A stretch of 48,932 nt of DNA from Acidobacteriaceae bacterium. GTDB taxonomy: Bacteria; Acidobacteriota; Terriglobia; Terriglobales; Acidobacteriaceae. The notes under the pieces are model-generated. The model had not been told where the DNA came from, searched no databases, and was given only the letters and a program-made list of their open reading frames with translations. This document shows, in pieces, positions 8,205 to 19,048 of the stretch (positions are counted from its first letter, which is position 1; the number at the start of each line of letters is the position of its first letter). Position numbers and translations under genes: made by a program. The stretch spans positions 1-48,932 of the forward strand of contig JARLFY010000024.1 of the NCBI GenBank assembly GCA_031296325.1, in the 5' to 3' direction.

Positions 8205-11096
8205 ATGGGCGATTCGTACGCGTTGCACTCTCAGGTTCAGTCTGCGCTGGAGCGCGGCTGGAATGTTCTGACCGCCAATCAACGCGCTGCCCGCACTCTG
8301 CACCACGACTTCGACATGAATCAGCGCGCCCTCGGACGCAGCCACTGGGAACCTCCCGCGATTCATGCCTGGGACGAGTGGCTTGGCAATCTGTGGAATC
8401 GCCTGCTGCTCGACGGTCACGCCGCAGAGTTGCTGCTCAGCCCGGTGCAGGAGCATACGATCTGGCGAGCAATCATCGCGGCAGAGTCTGCCTCAGGCAG
8501 CGCAGCAAGCAGTCTGCGCCCCGTCGATTCGCTGGCCGAGCTGGCCGCCGAAGCATGGCGTCTGCTGCACGAGTATCGCGGTCGCCGACGTCTCGCCGCC
8601 TCGCTCGCCAACTCCGACACACGAGCCTTCGCACGTTGGGCAGCGGAGTTTGAGCGACGCTGCTCCCGCTCCCAATATCTGACCCGCGCCCAACTCCCCG
8701 AAGCGTTGCTGTCCGCCGTCAGCGCTGGTCAGCTCTCCCTTCCCATCGGGACGCTGCTGGTTGGCTTCGACACCAGAACTCCCGCGCAGCTTGCGCTCTT
8801 CGAGACGATGCGCGCCGCCGATGTCTCGGTCGAAGATCTCCAGGTGGGCAACGCGGCATCGAGCCTGACGCTCGCCAACGCCCCCGACGAGCGCGCCGAA
8901 CTCGACGCCTGCGCCTGCTGGCTGCGCGCCCAACTCAGCGAGCGGCCAACCTCACGCATTGCCGTCGTCGTTCCCGCCGTCGAGAGCAACCGCGCCGAGA
9001 TCGACCGCGCCTTCCGCCAGCGACTCGCGCCCGAGTTGAATGAGATCGAAGCGCCAACCCACTCTGGCCCCTACGAGTTCTCGCTGGGCGGCTCGCTAGC
9101 GCAGACCGCGATGGTCTCGACAGCGCTCGACCTTCTGCGCTGGGCCAGCGGTCCGTTGCCTCTGGATCGGGTCAGCGCACTGCTGCTCTCGCCGCACTTC
9201 GCCGTCGGCAGTTCAACCGAGAGCAGCAGTTCGCCGAATGCCGTAGCGACTGCCGCTTCCAGCGAAGAGCTGGCCCGCGCCGAGTTCGACGCGTTCGTCC
9301 TGTGTCGCCAACAACTGCTTCTGCCGGAGATCACGCTCGACGAGCTGGCAACAATGGTCGCGCACTCCCGACAAAGCGCGAAGTTGCCCGACTTGCAACG
9401 CCGACTGAACGCTCTGCGCCCAATCTTCCGCAGCCGAGAGATCGCCAGCGGTGAGCGAGCCCACGCCGACTGGGCGGAGATGATTCACGAACTGCTCACC
9501 GCCGCCGGTTGGGCCGCGCGCAGTCGCGACAACAGCGTCGAGTTCCAGACCCGGCGCAAGTGGGAGAGTGCGCTCGACGAGCTGGCAACCCTGGGCTTCG
9601 ACTCGCGCTCCGACGGCACGCGAGTTCCGTTTCCCGTGGCTGTCGCCGCACTGACGCGGATCGCCGCGCAGACGCTCTTTGCGCCGGAATCGCGTCACGC
9701 ACCCATCCAGATCATCGGTCCTCTGGAGTCCGCCGGATCGACCTTCGACGCCGTCTGGTTCCTGCGCGCCAACGACCTGAGCTGGCCGCAGAATCCCTCG
9801 CCGACGCCGCTGCTGCCATGGACGCTACAGCGCGAGCTAGCCATGCCCGGAGCCGATCCCGCGCACGACACCGCCCACGCTCGCCGCATCACCGAACGCA
9901 TCGCGGCCAGCGCCCCGACGGTCGTCTTCAGCTACGCGCAGGACTCCGCCACAGAGGGCCATCAGCGCCCCTCGCCCGTTGTGTCGGGATTGGCGACGGG
10001 CTCGCTCGAACTCCGCAGCGCCGAACAGATCGCGCCCATTGAGGCCGAATTCGAGCCTATTGCGCTGCAAGCCTTTGCCGACGACGGCCCCGCTCCTCCG
10101 CCCGACCGCGTCCTCGAAGGCGGGGCGTCCATTCTGGCAGCGCAGGCCGTCTGCGGATTTCGCGCCTTCGCCGAGAAGCGTCTCTTCGCCTCCGCGCTCG
10201 AACCAGCCTCGCTGGGCCTCGATCCACGCCAGCGCGGGAGCCTCGTTCACACTGTCCTGGAGCTATTCTGGGCCGCGGTCGAGACGCAGGCTGCGCTACG
10301 CCTGCTGACCGCCGACGAGCGCGACGGAATGCTCGCTCACCTGATCGACGCCGCGCTCGCAGAGCTATATCCCAATCCTGCGCGTGGCTGGCCGAGCGCC
10401 TATCTCGACGCCGAACGCCAGCGACTGCTTAAGCTGCTGCGTCTCTGGCTCGACTACGAAGCCGATGAACGCTCGCCCTTCACCGTCGTCTCGCGGGAAG
10501 AGACGCTGCGCGATGTGCGGATCGGTCCGATGCGCCTCAACATCCGCGTCGATCGCGTCGATCGCGTTCCGCTCCAGCCTATGCAAGATGACGGCGAACT
10601 GGAGACCACTGGCGAAGTAATCCTCGACTACAAGACCGGCCTCGCCAGCACCGCCGACTGGCTCGGAGAGCGGCCCGACGCGCCGCAGCTTCCGCTCTAC
10701 GCCGTGGTCAGCGCTACGGCAAAAGAAGAAACCACGGAAGCGGGAGAAACGGGCGCGCCAAACCTCGCCGGCATCGCCTTCGCCAGCCTGCGCCTCGGCA
10801 AAGACATGGGTCTGCACGGCTACGAGACCTGCGATGGCGTCCTGCCAAAGGCCGCCAAGATGAAGATGGAGAGTCTGGAAGCTCAGGTCGAAGAGTGGCG
10901 CAAGGTTCTCACTGCGCTCGCCGAAGAGTTCTACTCCGGCGAGGCGCGCGTCTGGCCCAAACAATATCCCAAGAGCTGCAACTACTGCGACCAGCGCCTG
11001 CTCTGCCGCCTCGATCCAGCCAAACTCAACGCAGCCGCAACGAACACCGATGACGACTCGGACGGCTCCACAGATACGGAGGCAGTCCTTGGCTGA
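8205..11096 (+). CDS. AddB-like PD-(D/E)XK nuclease subunit, probable DNA repair protein
   Basis: This 963-residue protein resembles the AddB-related 'probable DNA repair protein' family. It pairs with an AddA-like helicase to resect double-strand breaks. The N-terminus ([14 protein letters not shown]) is the usual degenerate helicase-like start without a Walker A motif. The C-terminus carries the nuclease: [12 protein letters not shown], then the DYK of EVILDYKTG at about residue 806. An iron-sulfur cluster is likely: one Cys in [14 protein letters not shown] (about 650) and three in C-x2-C-x5-C (about 925-935), the AddB pattern. The frame is open back to 7887, but that part is transposase debris. 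ATG 8205 is where family similarity begins, although its ribosome-binding site (AAAGAG) is weak. It overlaps the next gene and forms an operon with it. Confidence 0.85.
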   Translation: MGDSYALHSQVQSALERGWNVLTANQRAARTLHHDFDMNQRALGRSHWEPPAIHAWDEWLGNLWNRLLLDGHAAELLLSPVQEHTIWRAIIAAESASGSAASSLRPVDSLAELAAEAWRLLHEYRGRRRLAASLANSDTRAFARWAAEFERRCSRSQYLTRAQLPEALLSAVSAGQLSLPIGTLLVGFDTRTPAQLALFETMRAADVSVEDLQVGNAASSLTLANAPDERAELDACACWLRAQLSERPTSRIAVVVPAVESNRAEIDRAFRQRLAPELNEIEAPTHSGPYEFSLGGSLAQTAMVSTALDLLRWASGPLPLDRVSALLLSPHFAVGSSTESSSSPNAVATAASSEELARAEFDAFVLCRQQLLLPEITLDELATMVAHSRQSAKLPDLQRRLNALRPIFRSREIASGERAHADWAEMIHELLTAAGWAARSRDNSVEFQTRRKWESALDELATLGFDSRSDGTRVPFPVAVAALTRIAAQTLFAPESRHAPIQIIGPLESAGSTFDAVWFLRANDLSWPQNPSPTPLLPWTLQRELAMPGADPAHDTAHARRITERIAASAPTVVFSYAQDSATEGHQRPSPVVSGLATGSLELRSAEQIAPIEAEFEPIALQAFADDGPAPPPDRVLEGGASILAAQAVCGFRAFAEKRLFASALEPASLGLDPRQRGSLVHTVLELFWAAVETQAALRLLTADERDGMLAHLIDAALAELYPNPARGWPSAYLDAERQRLLKLLRLWLDYEADERSPFTVVSREETLRDVRIGPMRLNIRVDRVDRVPLQPMQDDGELETTGEVILDYKTGLASTADWLGERPDAPQLPLYAVVSATAKEETTEAGETGAPNLAGIAFASLRLGKDMGLHGYETCDGVLPKAAKMKMESLEAQVEEWRKVLTALAEEFYSGEARVWPKQYPKSCNYCDQRLLCRLDPAKLNAAATNTDDDSDGSTDTEAVLG

Positions 11097-14000
11097 TATT
11101 CTTCCCTTTGCGACAAAGGCCTCCGCCGCACCGCCCGACGCAGCCGCTCGTCAGCAGGCGCTCGACATTCGCCAGTCTTTCATCGTCGAAGCTCCCGCAG
11201 GCTCCGGCAAGACGGGCCTGCTCATCCAGCGCCTGCTCAAGCTGCTGACCTCGGTCGAGCAGCCCGAGCAGGTTCTCGCCATCACCTTTACCACCAAGGC
11301 CACCGCCGAGATGCGCGACCGCGTCCTCGACCAACTGGTTGCCGTCTCCCAAACCGAGCCTTCCGAAGTTAAACCGGGAACCCCTTCTACCGCTGCCTCA
11401 CCACAATGGATGGGAGACGACAATCGCCCGGAACCAGAGGCCGACTTTCAAGCCACCACCGAATCTCTCGCGCGAGCCGTCCTCGCCCGCGACCGCCAGC
11501 TTGGCTGGGATCTGCTCGACCACCCCCATCGCCTCAACATCCGCACCATCGACTCGGTCTGCGCGGAGATCGCTCGCGCCCTGCCCGTCCTCTCCGGCTC
11601 GGGCGGTCGCCTCACGCCAGCCAACGACGCCGAGCCTCTGCACCGCGAGGCCGCCCGCAGCACTCTGCTCCTGCTCGGCTCGGGCGACGCCGAGCTAGAC
11701 AGCGCCTTGCGCGACCTCCTGCTGCATCGCGATGGAAACCTCGCCGAGTGCGAGTCGCTGATCGCCAACATGCTCAGCCTGCGCGATCAGTGGGGCGACC
11801 TGATCCCGCTCAGCGGGCCACAGCTCAACGAGGCTTGGCTCGACGCCAACGTCCTGCCCCGCCTCGAACTCGCCTTGGCCGAGGCCGTCCGCGCCGGACT
11901 CATCCAGCTCGAACAGCTCTTCCCCGCAGAACAGCTCGCCGAACTCACCTCTCTCGCCACCGAGTTCGCCCAGGCCGCCTCCTACAACCCCGAATCGCCA
12001 TCTCCTGTCGCTCTCTGCGCCGACCGAAGCACTCCTCCAGAGGCCCACGCAAACCACCTCGACCACTGGCTCGCCCTGATGCATATTCTCCTGACCAAAA
12101 ACGGAGAATGGCGTAAAGAAAGAGGAATTACCGGGAAAAACTTAAACTTCGACTACGACAGAAAACATCGTAATCACGCCCGCCTCGTCGCTGTTCTCAA
12201 CTCACTCAACGGACGCGACGACCTTCTGCGCGCCTTCGCAAAAGTCCGCGCCCTGCCCCCCACGTACTATCCCGAAGATCAGTGGGCCGTCGCCAAAATC
12301 CTCTTCCGCGTCCTCAGTCGCGCCTTGATTGAGTTGCAGTTGGTCTTTGCCTCGCGCAACCAGTGCGACTTCACCGAGTTGAGTCTGCTGGCCCGTCACG
12401 CCCTCGACGCCGACTCCGGCCCCGAAGACCTCGCCGCAGCCCTTGGTGCTCGTCTGCAACACCTGCTGGTCGATGAGATGCAGGACACTTCCACCGGACA
12501 GTACGAGTTGATTGAACGACTTACCGCCTCATGGGATGGCTACAGCCAGACCGTCTTCCTGGTCGGCGACCCCCGCCAATCCATCTATCTCTTCCGACAG
12601 GCGCGAGTCGAACGCTTCATCCACTCCATGCGCACCCAACAGCTCGGCGATCTCCTATTGACTCGCCTGCGTCTAACGGCTAACTTCCGCTCTCAGAGCA
12701 CTCTTGTCGAAGAGTTCAACCAAAACTTCAACTTAATCTTCCCTAAAGACGCCGAGCTGCCGTACACGCCCGCCGACGCGACCCTTCCCACCTCGCCTCA
12801 CGCCCGCGCCACCGTCTGGCACGCCAACCCCATCTCGACCACGCCAGATAATGCGACCGCCGTTCTCTCCGCCGCCGAACTCAAGCAGCAACAGAGGCAA
12901 CGCGATGCCTCGGAGATTTGTCGAATCGCCCGCGAATGGATGGAAAAACCGCTTCCACCGGGGCGCACAAAGCCTTGGGAGATCGCCGTGCTGGTCGCCG
13001 GACGCAGCCATCTTACAGAGATTGTCGCCGCTCTACAGCAGCAGAACGCGTTGGATCGAGTTCCCTTCCGTGCGGTCGAGATCGAGGCTCTCGACCAGCG
13101 GCAGGAGATTCTCGACCTCAGCGCGCTCACCCGCGCTCTGCTCCATCCCGCCGACCGGGTCGCCGTCCTCGCCGTGCTGCGCGCTCCGTGGTGCGGCCTG
13201 TCGCTGGCCGACCTGCACACCCTCACCGGTTCGGACGATTCCGCGCTGAAGAACTACTCCATCCAGAGATTGATGGACGAGCGCGGCCACCTGCTGCCAG
13301 ATGAGACGCTCTGGCGACTCCAGCGAGTCTGGCAGGTTCTCTCCAATGCCTCTGCCCAACGCTCCCGCCTCGGTCTGACACAGCTCGTCGAACGCGCCTG
13401 GAGATCGCTTGGCGGAGACACGTGGCTCAGCAATACGCAGGCAGATAACGCTCACCTATTCTTTAGTTTACTAGACGATATTCAACTAGAACTAGAACTA
13501 AATCCTTCCACAGGGCTGCTCGACACAGCGCTTCTCCAACGTCGTCTACAGAAGCTCTTTGCCGAGCCGGAATCCATTCCCGCGGGCACTCCCTTCGTCG
13601 AACTGCTGACGATCCACAAGGCCAAGGGGTTGGAGTGGGACGTGGTTCTGATTCCCTCACTCGAACGCGGCCCGGGCAGAAATCCAACGCGACTGCTCAC
13701 CTGGGCGGAGATCAATGCGCCCGAAACGGCTGATTTGCTTGAAGATCCAGAGGATGATCGAGCCGCTCACATCATGCTGGCCCCCATCGCCGGACGCGGG
13801 GAGGAGTCGAAGGCGCTGAATCGCTGGCTCAACGGAATTCAGAGCGCGCGCGAGGCAGCCGAGCGCAAACGCCTCTTCTATGTCGCCTGCACCCGCGCAC
13901 GGGAGGAGCTACACCTGTTCGCCGCTCCCCAGATCTCGTCCAAAGGCGAGATTGTTCCCCAATTCAACTGTCTGCTCAAGGCCGCATGGTCCGCCGCCGA

Positions 14001-14925
14001 TCTTCATTTTGCAACAACCAGTACGCCATCTGCGGGCGTAGATCAGGAAGCCGCAGCCCCATCTCTCGCGCCGACGTCCCTGACAATGCCAAGTGCGACT
14101 CCGCGTGCAGAAAGCTCCACCGACGAGCCGCTTGTCCTCGATCTTGCCGCCGCCGCGACCCCGCCTCTTGCCGCCAAAGTCCAGCCTCAGGCCACGGTCG
14201 AGCGTCTGCCGACCGGCTTCGATCCCGCTGCGCGCTTTGCTGCTGCTCGCTCCTACAGACTTCCCTATGGTGATGCCGACAGCTTCACGGCATCCAGCCA
14301 GAACCAGTTTTTGCGTCCCGAAGGCTCCTTCGCCGCGCGCTCCTTTGGCAACGTCGTCCACGCGGTGCTGGAGATCTTTGCCAGCCGCATCGTCAACGGG
14401 GATTCTCCCGAAGCGCTGCTGGCGGGGCTTCCCTCGCTCCTGAGCGCGATGCTTCGCGCCGACGGACTTCCCCAAGCCGCGGTCAGCCGTCTGGCGCGCG
14501 AGGCTTACTCCGCACTGGAAGCCACTCTGCGCGACCGCGACGGCCTCTGGCTGCTCTCGCCGCACACCGGAGCGGCCAGCGAGCTTGCCCTGACCGCGCT
14601 CTCTGCGCCAGAGTCTTCCTCCTCATCCGACACCAGCGGCGCATCCGCTCGGGCAATCTCGATCCGCATCGACCGCCTCTTCTACGCTGGTTCCGAACCT
14701 CACGCCGCAGGCGAAGACTTCCTGTGGATCATCGATTACAAGACCACAGCCCCGCACAGCTCCGTTGGCCTCGACGAGTTTCTCGCCCACCAGCGCGAAA
14801 CCTACGCGCCACAGTTGGAGAACTACTCCCGCATCCTGACGCGGAGCCAGCCCACGCCGACCAAGGTTCGCCTCGCTCTCTACTTCCCGCTGCTCTCTCG
14901 CCTTGACTGGTGGGAGCTTCCCTAA
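11089..14925 (+). CDS. addA: AddA-like UvrD-family helicase-nuclease
   Basis: This large protein (1,278 residues from this start) is a superfamily 1A helicase with a C-terminal RecB-type nuclease, as in AddA. Visible motifs in order are: Walker A APAGSGKT at about 35-42; motif Ia ITFTTKAT; motif [10 protein letters not shown] at about 460; motif [17 protein letters not shown] at about 490; motif [14 protein letters not shown] at about 838; motif [17 protein letters not shown] at about 930. The nuclease follows ([12 protein letters not shown], then WIIDYKTT at about 1216). I chose TTG 11089 because GGAGG lies six bases upstream and it overlaps addB by only eight bases. ATG 11050 is an in-frame alternative 13 codons earlier without a clear ribosome-binding site. 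Together with the AddB-like subunit it would unwind and degrade DNA ends for RecA loading. Confidence 0.9.
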   Translation: MADILPFATKASAAPPDAAARQQALDIRQSFIVEAPAGSGKTGLLIQRLLKLLTSVEQPEQVLAITFTTKATAEMRDRVLDQLVAVSQTEPSEVKPGTPSTAASPQWMGDDNRPEPEADFQATTESLARAVLARDRQLGWDLLDHPHRLNIRTIDSVCAEIARALPVLSGSGGRLTPANDAEPLHREAARSTLLLLGSGDAELDSALRDLLLHRDGNLAECESLIANMLSLRDQWGDLIPLSGPQLNEAWLDANVLPRLELALAEAVRAGLIQLEQLFPAEQLAELTSLATEFAQAASYNPESPSPVALCADRSTPPEAHANHLDHWLALMHILLTKNGEWRKERGITGKNLNFDYDRKHRNHARLVAVLNSLNGRDDLLRAFAKVRALPPTYYPEDQWAVAKILFRVLSRALIELQLVFASRNQCDFTELSLLARHALDADSGPEDLAAALGARLQHLLVDEMQDTSTGQYELIERLTASWDGYSQTVFLVGDPRQSIYLFRQARVERFIHSMRTQQLGDLLLTRLRLTANFRSQSTLVEEFNQNFNLIFPKDAELPYTPADATLPTSPHARATVWHANPISTTPDNATAVLSAAELKQQQRQRDASEICRIAREWMEKPLPPGRTKPWEIAVLVAGRSHLTEIVAALQQQNALDRVPFRAVEIEALDQRQEILDLSALTRALLHPADRVAVLAVLRAPWCGLSLADLHTLTGSDDSALKNYSIQRLMDERGHLLPDETLWRLQRVWQVLSNASAQRSRLGLTQLVERAWRSLGGDTWLSNTQADNAHLFFSLLDDIQLELELNPSTGLLDTALLQRRLQKLFAEPESIPAGTPFVELLTIHKAKGLEWDVVLIPSLERGPGRNPTRLLTWAEINAPETADLLEDPEDDRAAHIMLAPIAGRGEESKALNRWLNGIQSAREAAERKRLFYVACTRAREELHLFAAPQISSKGEIVPQFNCLLKAAWSAADLHFATTSTPSAGVDQEAAAPSLAPTSLTMPSATPRAESSTDEPLVLDLAAAATPPLAAKVQPQATVERLPTGFDPAARFAAARSYRLPYGDADSFTASSQNQFLRPEGSFAARSFGNVVHAVLEIFASRIVNGDSPEALLAGLPSLLSAMLRADGLPQAAVSRLAREAYSALEATLRDRDGLWLLSPHTGAASELALTALSAPESSSSSDTSGASARAISIRIDRLFYAGSEPHAAGEDFLWIIDYKTTAPHSSVGLDEFLAHQRETYAPQLENYSRILTRSQPTPTKVRLALYFPLLSRLDWWELP

Positions 14926-15059
14926 GCTCGTCTGTGCAGGATTTTTATACGCAGTTCAGATGCATTTGTCGCAAACAAGAGGTTTCGCGTCTTGATGCGT
15001 CTAAGATAGACAGAGTCCTTATCTATATATTCCAGATGTTTTCGCGGTGATGCGTTTCT

Positions 15060-16271
15060 ATGACAGAGTTCGTAGTCAGGTTGGCGGATGAGCGTGGCAA
15101 GGTGCAGGAGCAGACGCACACCGCAGCCACCGAAGAGGAGTTGCGCGCGCGCTTTACTCAGGCCGGATATTACGTCTACTCGGTGAAGGCACGGGGTGTT
15201 CTGGCGGGTGCGGGCAAGGCCAAGAAGGTCAAGCTGGAGACGTTTCTGGTCTTCAACCAGCAGTTTCTGACCCTGATCCGCGCTGGCCTGCCGATTCTCG
15301 GCTCAATCGAGTTGCTGGCGCGGCGACAGAAGCTGCCCCACTTTCGCGCGCAGTTGGAGGACGTTGCCACCCGGGTCAAGAACGGCGAGTCGATCTCCGA
15401 GTCCTTCGAGGCGCAGGGCGGATTCCCCATCGTCTACACCACGACCCTGCTGGCGGGCGAACGCTCGGGCAATCTGGAAGAGGTCTTGCAGCGCTATCTG
15501 GACTTCCAGCGCGTCTCGCTCACCTTCCGCAAGAAGCTGACCGCCAGCCTGATCTATCCCGGGGTTCTGATCTTCATGGTGTTGACGCTCTTCACCTTTC
15601 TGATTACCTTCGTCGTCCCGCGCTTTGCCGAGTTGTACGAGCAACTTGGAACCAAACTGCCCGCCATCACCTCCTTCCTGCTGCAACTGGGCAAGAACGC
15701 GCAGAGCTATGGGCTTTATTTTGTGGCTGTGGTTGCGCTGGCGATCTTCCTCTTCGTGCGCTGGATCAAGACCGACTCGGGCGCGAACGTGGTCGATCGC
15801 GTTCGCATCAGCCTGCCCTGGATCGGCCCGGTCTGGCTGAAGTATCAGGTGGGCCTCTTCTCGCGCACACTGGCAACGTTGCTTACGGGAGGTCTGCCGC
15901 TGGTTCCTTCGCTGGAGACCGCAGCGCGCTCCATCGACAGCCGCCAGATCGCCAACGCCGTCTTCCGCAGCGTGGAGACGGTGCGCGAGGGCAAGGGTCT
16001 CTCTGTATCGCTGGCTGCAACCAAGGTCATTCCGGAACTGGCCATCGAGATGATCGAGGTCGGCGAATCGACTGGAGCCTTGCCCCAGATGCTCAACTCC
16101 GTCGCCGAGTTCTTCGAGGAAGACGTGCAGACCAACCTGACCGCCGCGATGAGCCTGATCGAGCCGATCATTCTGGTGGTTATGGGCATCGTCGTCGCCA
16201 CCATCCTGATCTCGCTCTACCTGCCCATCTTCAGCATGAGCGCCGGAACCGGAGGCGGAGGCCCGCAGTAG
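15060..16271 (+). CDS. gspF: type II secretion / type IV pilus inner-membrane platform protein
   Basis: GspF/PilC is the polytopic inner-membrane platform that contacts the assembly ATPase and drives pseudopilus growth. The 403-residue length is normal. Two T2SSF domains are evident, each with the FNQQFLTLIRAGLPILGSIE / FSRTLATLLTGGLPLVPSLE type of start and a GERSGNLEEVL / GESTGALPQML segment. Three membrane spans follow the usual pattern: YPGVLIFMVLTLFTFLITFVV, YGLYFVAVVALAIFLFV, and a last one at IILVVMGIVVATILISLYLP. A short cytoplasmic N-domain precedes the first repeat. It heads the secretion cluster, 134 bases after the AddA-like gene. The ATPase gene comes next but is separated from it by a BrnT/BrnA locus. 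Confidence 0.93.
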   Translation: MTEFVVRLADERGKVQEQTHTAATEEELRARFTQAGYYVYSVKARGVLAGAGKAKKVKLETFLVFNQQFLTLIRAGLPILGSIELLARRQKLPHFRAQLEDVATRVKNGESISESFEAQGGFPIVYTTTLLAGERSGNLEEVLQRYLDFQRVSLTFRKKLTASLIYPGVLIFMVLTLFTFLITFVVPRFAELYEQLGTKLPAITSFLLQLGKNAQSYGLYFVAVVALAIFLFVRWIKTDSGANVVDRVRISLPWIGPVWLKYQVGLFSRTLATLLTGGLPLVPSLETAARSIDSRQIANAVFRSVETVREGKGLSVSLAATKVIPELAIEMIEVGESTGALPQMLNSVAEFFEEDVQTNLTAAMSLIEPIILVVMGIVVATILISLYLPIFSMSAGTGGGGPQ

Positions 16272-16291
16272 CCCTGTAGTAAGCTGTCAGT

Positions 16292-16570
16292 GTGAAGTTT
16301 GAATGGGACGAGGCCAAAGCGAGCAGTAATCTAAAGAAACACGGCGTTGCATTCAATATAGCCGCACGAGTCTTTTGTGATCTTCGCCGAATCGAAGAGA
16401 AGGACGTTGGCGACTACGGCAACGAGGCTCGCTGGAAGACCGTAGGGTTGATTGATACGCAAGAGATTGTTGTCATATACACAGAATTGGAAGACCGCCT
16501 GCGAATCATCTCGGCAAGGAGGGCAGAGACACATGAGCGAAAAGAATACTGGCAAAATCGTAACGTTTGA
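16292..16570 (+). CDS. brnT: BrnT-family toxin
   Basis: BrnT is a RelE-like ribonuclease toxin that is neutralised by BrnA. This 92-residue protein opens with the family signature FEWDEAKASSNLKKHGVAF, has the acidic middle (ARVFCDLRRIEEKD) and ends with IVVIYTELEDRLRIISARRAETHERKEYW, which contains the conserved ISAR..T..E(R/K)..Y core. It starts with GTG 20 bases after gspF stops. The antitoxin gene begins inside its 3' end (38-base overlap), the usual coupling in this family. It sits between two secretion genes, so it is likely an insertion into that cluster. Toxicity cannot be judged from sequence alone. Confidence 0.88.
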   Translation: MKFEWDEAKASSNLKKHGVAFNIAARVFCDLRRIEEKDVGDYGNEARWKTVGLIDTQEIVVIYTELEDRLRIISARRAETHERKEYWQNRNV

Positions 16571-16877
16571 ACTGGATCTGGATAACCCTCCGTCGTTGAC
16601 CGACGAGGAGAGAGAACAGTTGGATCGACTGCGCACGATGAAGGATAAAGACATAGATCTCAGCGACATTCCTGCGCAGACCGATCTGAAGAACTGGCAG
16701 CGTCCAGGCCTGTTTGGAGGCCCCGCTGGCAGACTTCGCATGGCCGCGTTGAAGGAAAAGGTGCTTATTCTCGACGAGTCCGTAGTCGAGGGCTTCCGCG
16801 CAATGGGAGACGTCTCCCCGCAAAAGATGAATGCGGTTCTGCTCGAATACCTCTCCAATCACCGTAAGAGCGCATGA
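16533..16877 (+). CDS. brnA: BrnA-like antitoxin
   Basis: This 114-residue protein lies in the antitoxin position behind BrnT. ATG 16533 was chosen because AAGGAGGG lies nine bases upstream; an upstream in-frame extension to 16452 merely reads through brnT. The N-terminus is acidic (FELDLDNPPSLTDEEREQLDRLRTMKDKDIDLSDIP). This is the toxin-binding part in BrnA-type antitoxins. The C-terminus (EKVLILDESVVEGFRAMG...MNAVLLEYLSNHRKSA) looks like a ribbon-helix-helix DNA-binding segment, consistent with autoregulation of the pair. The link to BrnA rests on gene order and general shape more than on strong motif matches. Confidence 0.75.
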   Translation: MSEKNTGKIVTFELDLDNPPSLTDEEREQLDRLRTMKDKDIDLSDIPAQTDLKNWQRPGLFGGPAGRLRMAALKEKVLILDESVVEGFRAMGDVSPQKMNAVLLEYLSNHRKSA

Positions 16878-16963
16878 AGAGCGTCAACTTCAAGGACGCC
16901 CTCAATTCTGCGGCGACTCCTGCGCCCGAGTCTCTATTCGCTAAGGCAAGGAATAAACAATGA
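16874..16963 (+). CDS. possible 29-residue small ORF behind brnA
   Basis: An ATG overlaps the brnA stop codon (ATGA) and opens a frame for MKSVNFKDALNSAATPAPES and nine further residues, ending at TGA 16961-16963. Its start-stop overlap looks like translational coupling. No family is recognised. It could be a remnant of a longer gene or noise, and a 12-codon frame follows it in the same overlapping fashion. Confidence 0.25.
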   Translation: MKSVNFKDALNSAATPAPESLFAKARNKQ

Positions 16964-17028
16964 ACGATATTTTGAAGGCTGACGCAATCTGGCGTTGACC
17001 TACGAGCTTTACGGGAGTCTTACAGAAT

Positions 17029-18666
17029 ATGGCTACGCCGGTTGCAGTGCCGCTCAGTGTGAGCGAGATGTCGATGAGCGAGGTGGAACGCGCGCAGGCG
17101 CTGGCGCGACGCTATCACGCGGAGTTTGTTGATCTGAAGAACTTCAAGATCCAGCACGATCTCTTCAAAAGCGTGCCGGTCGATCTGATGTTCCGCTACA
17201 ACTTTGTTCCGCTGGAGCAGCTTGAAGGCCGTCTGGCCATCGCCGTCAGCGATCCGTCGAAGCTGATGATGCTGGACGAGATCTCCGGCCTGCTGGGGCA
17301 GCGACTGGTCACGCGCGTCGCCACCATCTCGCAGATCACCGACCTTCTGAAGAAGACCGAGCAGTCGCAGCGCGTCCTCGACGAGGCCAGCGAGGGTCTC
17401 GCCTTCGATGTGCTCACCGGCGACGAGAACTCCGACGAGAACATCTCCATCGAGCGACTCACCGGCGAGGACGACATCTCGCCGATCATCCGCTTGGTCG
17501 ACACCACAATCTTTACCGCGCTGGAACGCCGCGCCTCGGATATTCATCTGGAGACCTGCGACGACTGCCTGATGGTAAAGTACCGCATTGATGGCGTACT
17601 GCAACAGGCCATGGCACCCATCGCGCGCGAACATCACCAGACGATCCTCTCCCGCATCAAGGTGATGAGCGAGTTGGATATTGCCGAACGCCGCGTGCCG
17701 CAGGATGGACGCTTTCGGGTGCGCTACAAGGGACGTCTGATCGACTTCCGCGTGAGCATCATGCCCACGGTTCATGGCGAGAATGCCGTGCTGCGTGTGC
17801 TGGATAAAGAATCGATGTCAGAGAAGTTCAAGAAGCTCTCGCTGGACGTGGTCGGCTTCGCGGCCAACGATCTGGAGCGCTTCCGCCGCTACATCAAGGA
17901 GCCGTACGGCATGGTGCTGGTCACCGGGCCGACCGGTTCGGGCAAGACGACCACGCTCTACGCCGCGCTCAACGAGATCAAGTGCGAAGAGGACAAGATC
18001 ATCACAATTGAGGATCCGGTCGAGTACCAGATCCGCGGCATCACGCAGATCCCGGTGAACGAGAAGAAGGGCCTGACCTTTGCGCGAGGCCTGCGCTCGA
18101 TCCTGCGCCACGATCCGGACAAGATTCTGGTCGGCGAGATCCGCGACGCCGAGACGGCGCAGATTGCCATCAACTCCGCGCTGACTGGCCACTTGGTCTT
18201 CACCACCGTCCACGCCAACAACGTCGTCGACGTGCTGGGCCGCTTCCTGAACATGGGCGTCGAACCGTACAACTTCGTCTCCGCGCTGAACTGTATTCTG
18301 GCGCAACGCCTCGTGCGCACCATCTGCGAGTTCTGCGCTCACGAGGTTCACTACTCCGACGCAGAGCTGGTCGCCTGCGGTCTCGATCCCGAGGAGTGGC
18401 GCAGCTTCAAATTTCGCGAAGGCGCGGGCTGCATGGAATGCGGTGGCACAGGCTTTCGTGGCCGCTCGGCGATCCACGAACTGCTCGAACTGGACGACGA
18501 GATTCGCGAGATGCTGCTCTCCAAGCGTCCCAGCAGCGAGATCCGCAAGAAGGCCAAGGCCAAGGGCATGCACTTCCTGCGCGACTCCGCCATCGAACGC
18601 GTCCGCGACGGCATCACCACGCTAAAAGAGATCAACAAAGTTACATTCATCGAGGCAGGAAGATAA
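17029..18666 (+). CDS. gspE: type II secretion / type IV pilus assembly ATPase
   Basis: GspE/PilB is the hexameric cytoplasmic ATPase that powers pseudopilus assembly through GspF. The 545 residues start with a MshE-like N-domain (YHAEFVDLKNFKIQHDLFKSVPVDLM). The catalytic core follows: RASDIHLE, RRVPQDGRFRV and the Walker A box GPTGSGKTTTLY at about residue 300. Next come the Asp box (TIEDPVEYQI), Walker B (ILVGEIRDAETA) and the His box (TGHLVFTTVHANN). A four-cysteine zinc module (CEFC about residue 430, CMEC about 465, with GGTGFRGR after it) is intact, as in secretion ATPases. It follows gspF but is separated from it by the BrnTA locus. A MITE-like repeat starts just behind its stop. Confidence 0.93.
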   Translation: MATPVAVPLSVSEMSMSEVERAQALARRYHAEFVDLKNFKIQHDLFKSVPVDLMFRYNFVPLEQLEGRLAIAVSDPSKLMMLDEISGLLGQRLVTRVATISQITDLLKKTEQSQRVLDEASEGLAFDVLTGDENSDENISIERLTGEDDISPIIRLVDTTIFTALERRASDIHLETCDDCLMVKYRIDGVLQQAMAPIAREHHQTILSRIKVMSELDIAERRVPQDGRFRVRYKGRLIDFRVSIMPTVHGENAVLRVLDKESMSEKFKKLSLDVVGFAANDLERFRRYIKEPYGMVLVTGPTGSGKTTTLYAALNEIKCEEDKIITIEDPVEYQIRGITQIPVNEKKGLTFARGLRSILRHDPDKILVGEIRDAETAQIAINSALTGHLVFTTVHANNVVDVLGRFLNMGVEPYNFVSALNCILAQRLVRTICEFCAHEVHYSDAELVACGLDPEEWRSFKFREGAGCMECGGTGFRGRSAIHELLELDDEIREMLLSKRPSSEIRKKAKAKGMHFLRDSAIERVRDGITTLKEINKVTFIEAGR

Positions 18667-18689
18667 GCAACACTAATCGGAAGGGCACT

Positions 18690-18804
18690 TTAGAGCAGTT
18701 TCTGAATTACTGTAGATCGCTTTGTTTGTCCTTCCGCAACGAAGCGGAGGAATCTGCTTTCCTTCATTCGCGAGGGTATATTCCATTACGAAAACTGATT
18801 TAAA
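18690..18804. repeat. MITE-like palindromic repeat, copy 2 (behind gspE)
   Basis: The left end TTAGAGCAGTTTCTGAATTA pairs with the reverse complement of the right end (TTTAAATCAGTTTTCGTAAT). The core is TTTGTTTGTCCTTCCGCAAC...GGAATCTGC, the same as in the copies at 25512, 35268 and 37580. Confidence 0.65.
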
Positions 18805-18862
18805 TACAACAAGTACACGATCAGGAATGGGCTTGATTTTGTAATCATTTTTGTTTATATTT

Positions 18863-19040
18863 ATGAAAAGTTCAGAGTTCAAACGTTGGCTGGCGGAGCA
18901 AGGGGCGACCTTCAAGGTCGGGCAAGCGATCGCATCTAAAGGTTTCGTTGAATGGCCGGAACTCCGTTCTTCCGATGCGCAACAAGGAACTTGGAAGCGG
19001 ATTGGTACAGGCGATCAAAAAGCAGCTTGGACTCAAGTAG
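18863..19040 (+). pseudogene. hicA: HicA-family toxin, frameshifted
   Basis: HicA is a small double-stranded-RNA-binding-fold mRNA interferase. The N-terminus is read from ATG 18863 (MKSSEFKRWLAEQGATFKVG). The expected C-terminus (NGRNSVLPMRNKELGSGLVQ, then AIKKQLGLK and a TAG at 19038-19040) is present but in another frame. Small deletions in the region that should encode the GSH-type loop with the catalytic His (about 18917-18945) best explain the break. That His codon is not recognisable. The unshifted frame runs straight into hicB and gives an artificial 200-residue fusion. The toxin is therefore probably inactive while its antitoxin is kept. Confidence 0.8.
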
Positions 19041-19048
19041 GAGACTCA

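Noticed and set aside
18851..19048. A genuine HicA-HicB fusion gene.
   Set aside because: The HicA C-terminus and its stop are still present in another frame, and hicB has its own ribosome-binding site, so frameshift decay is the simpler reading.
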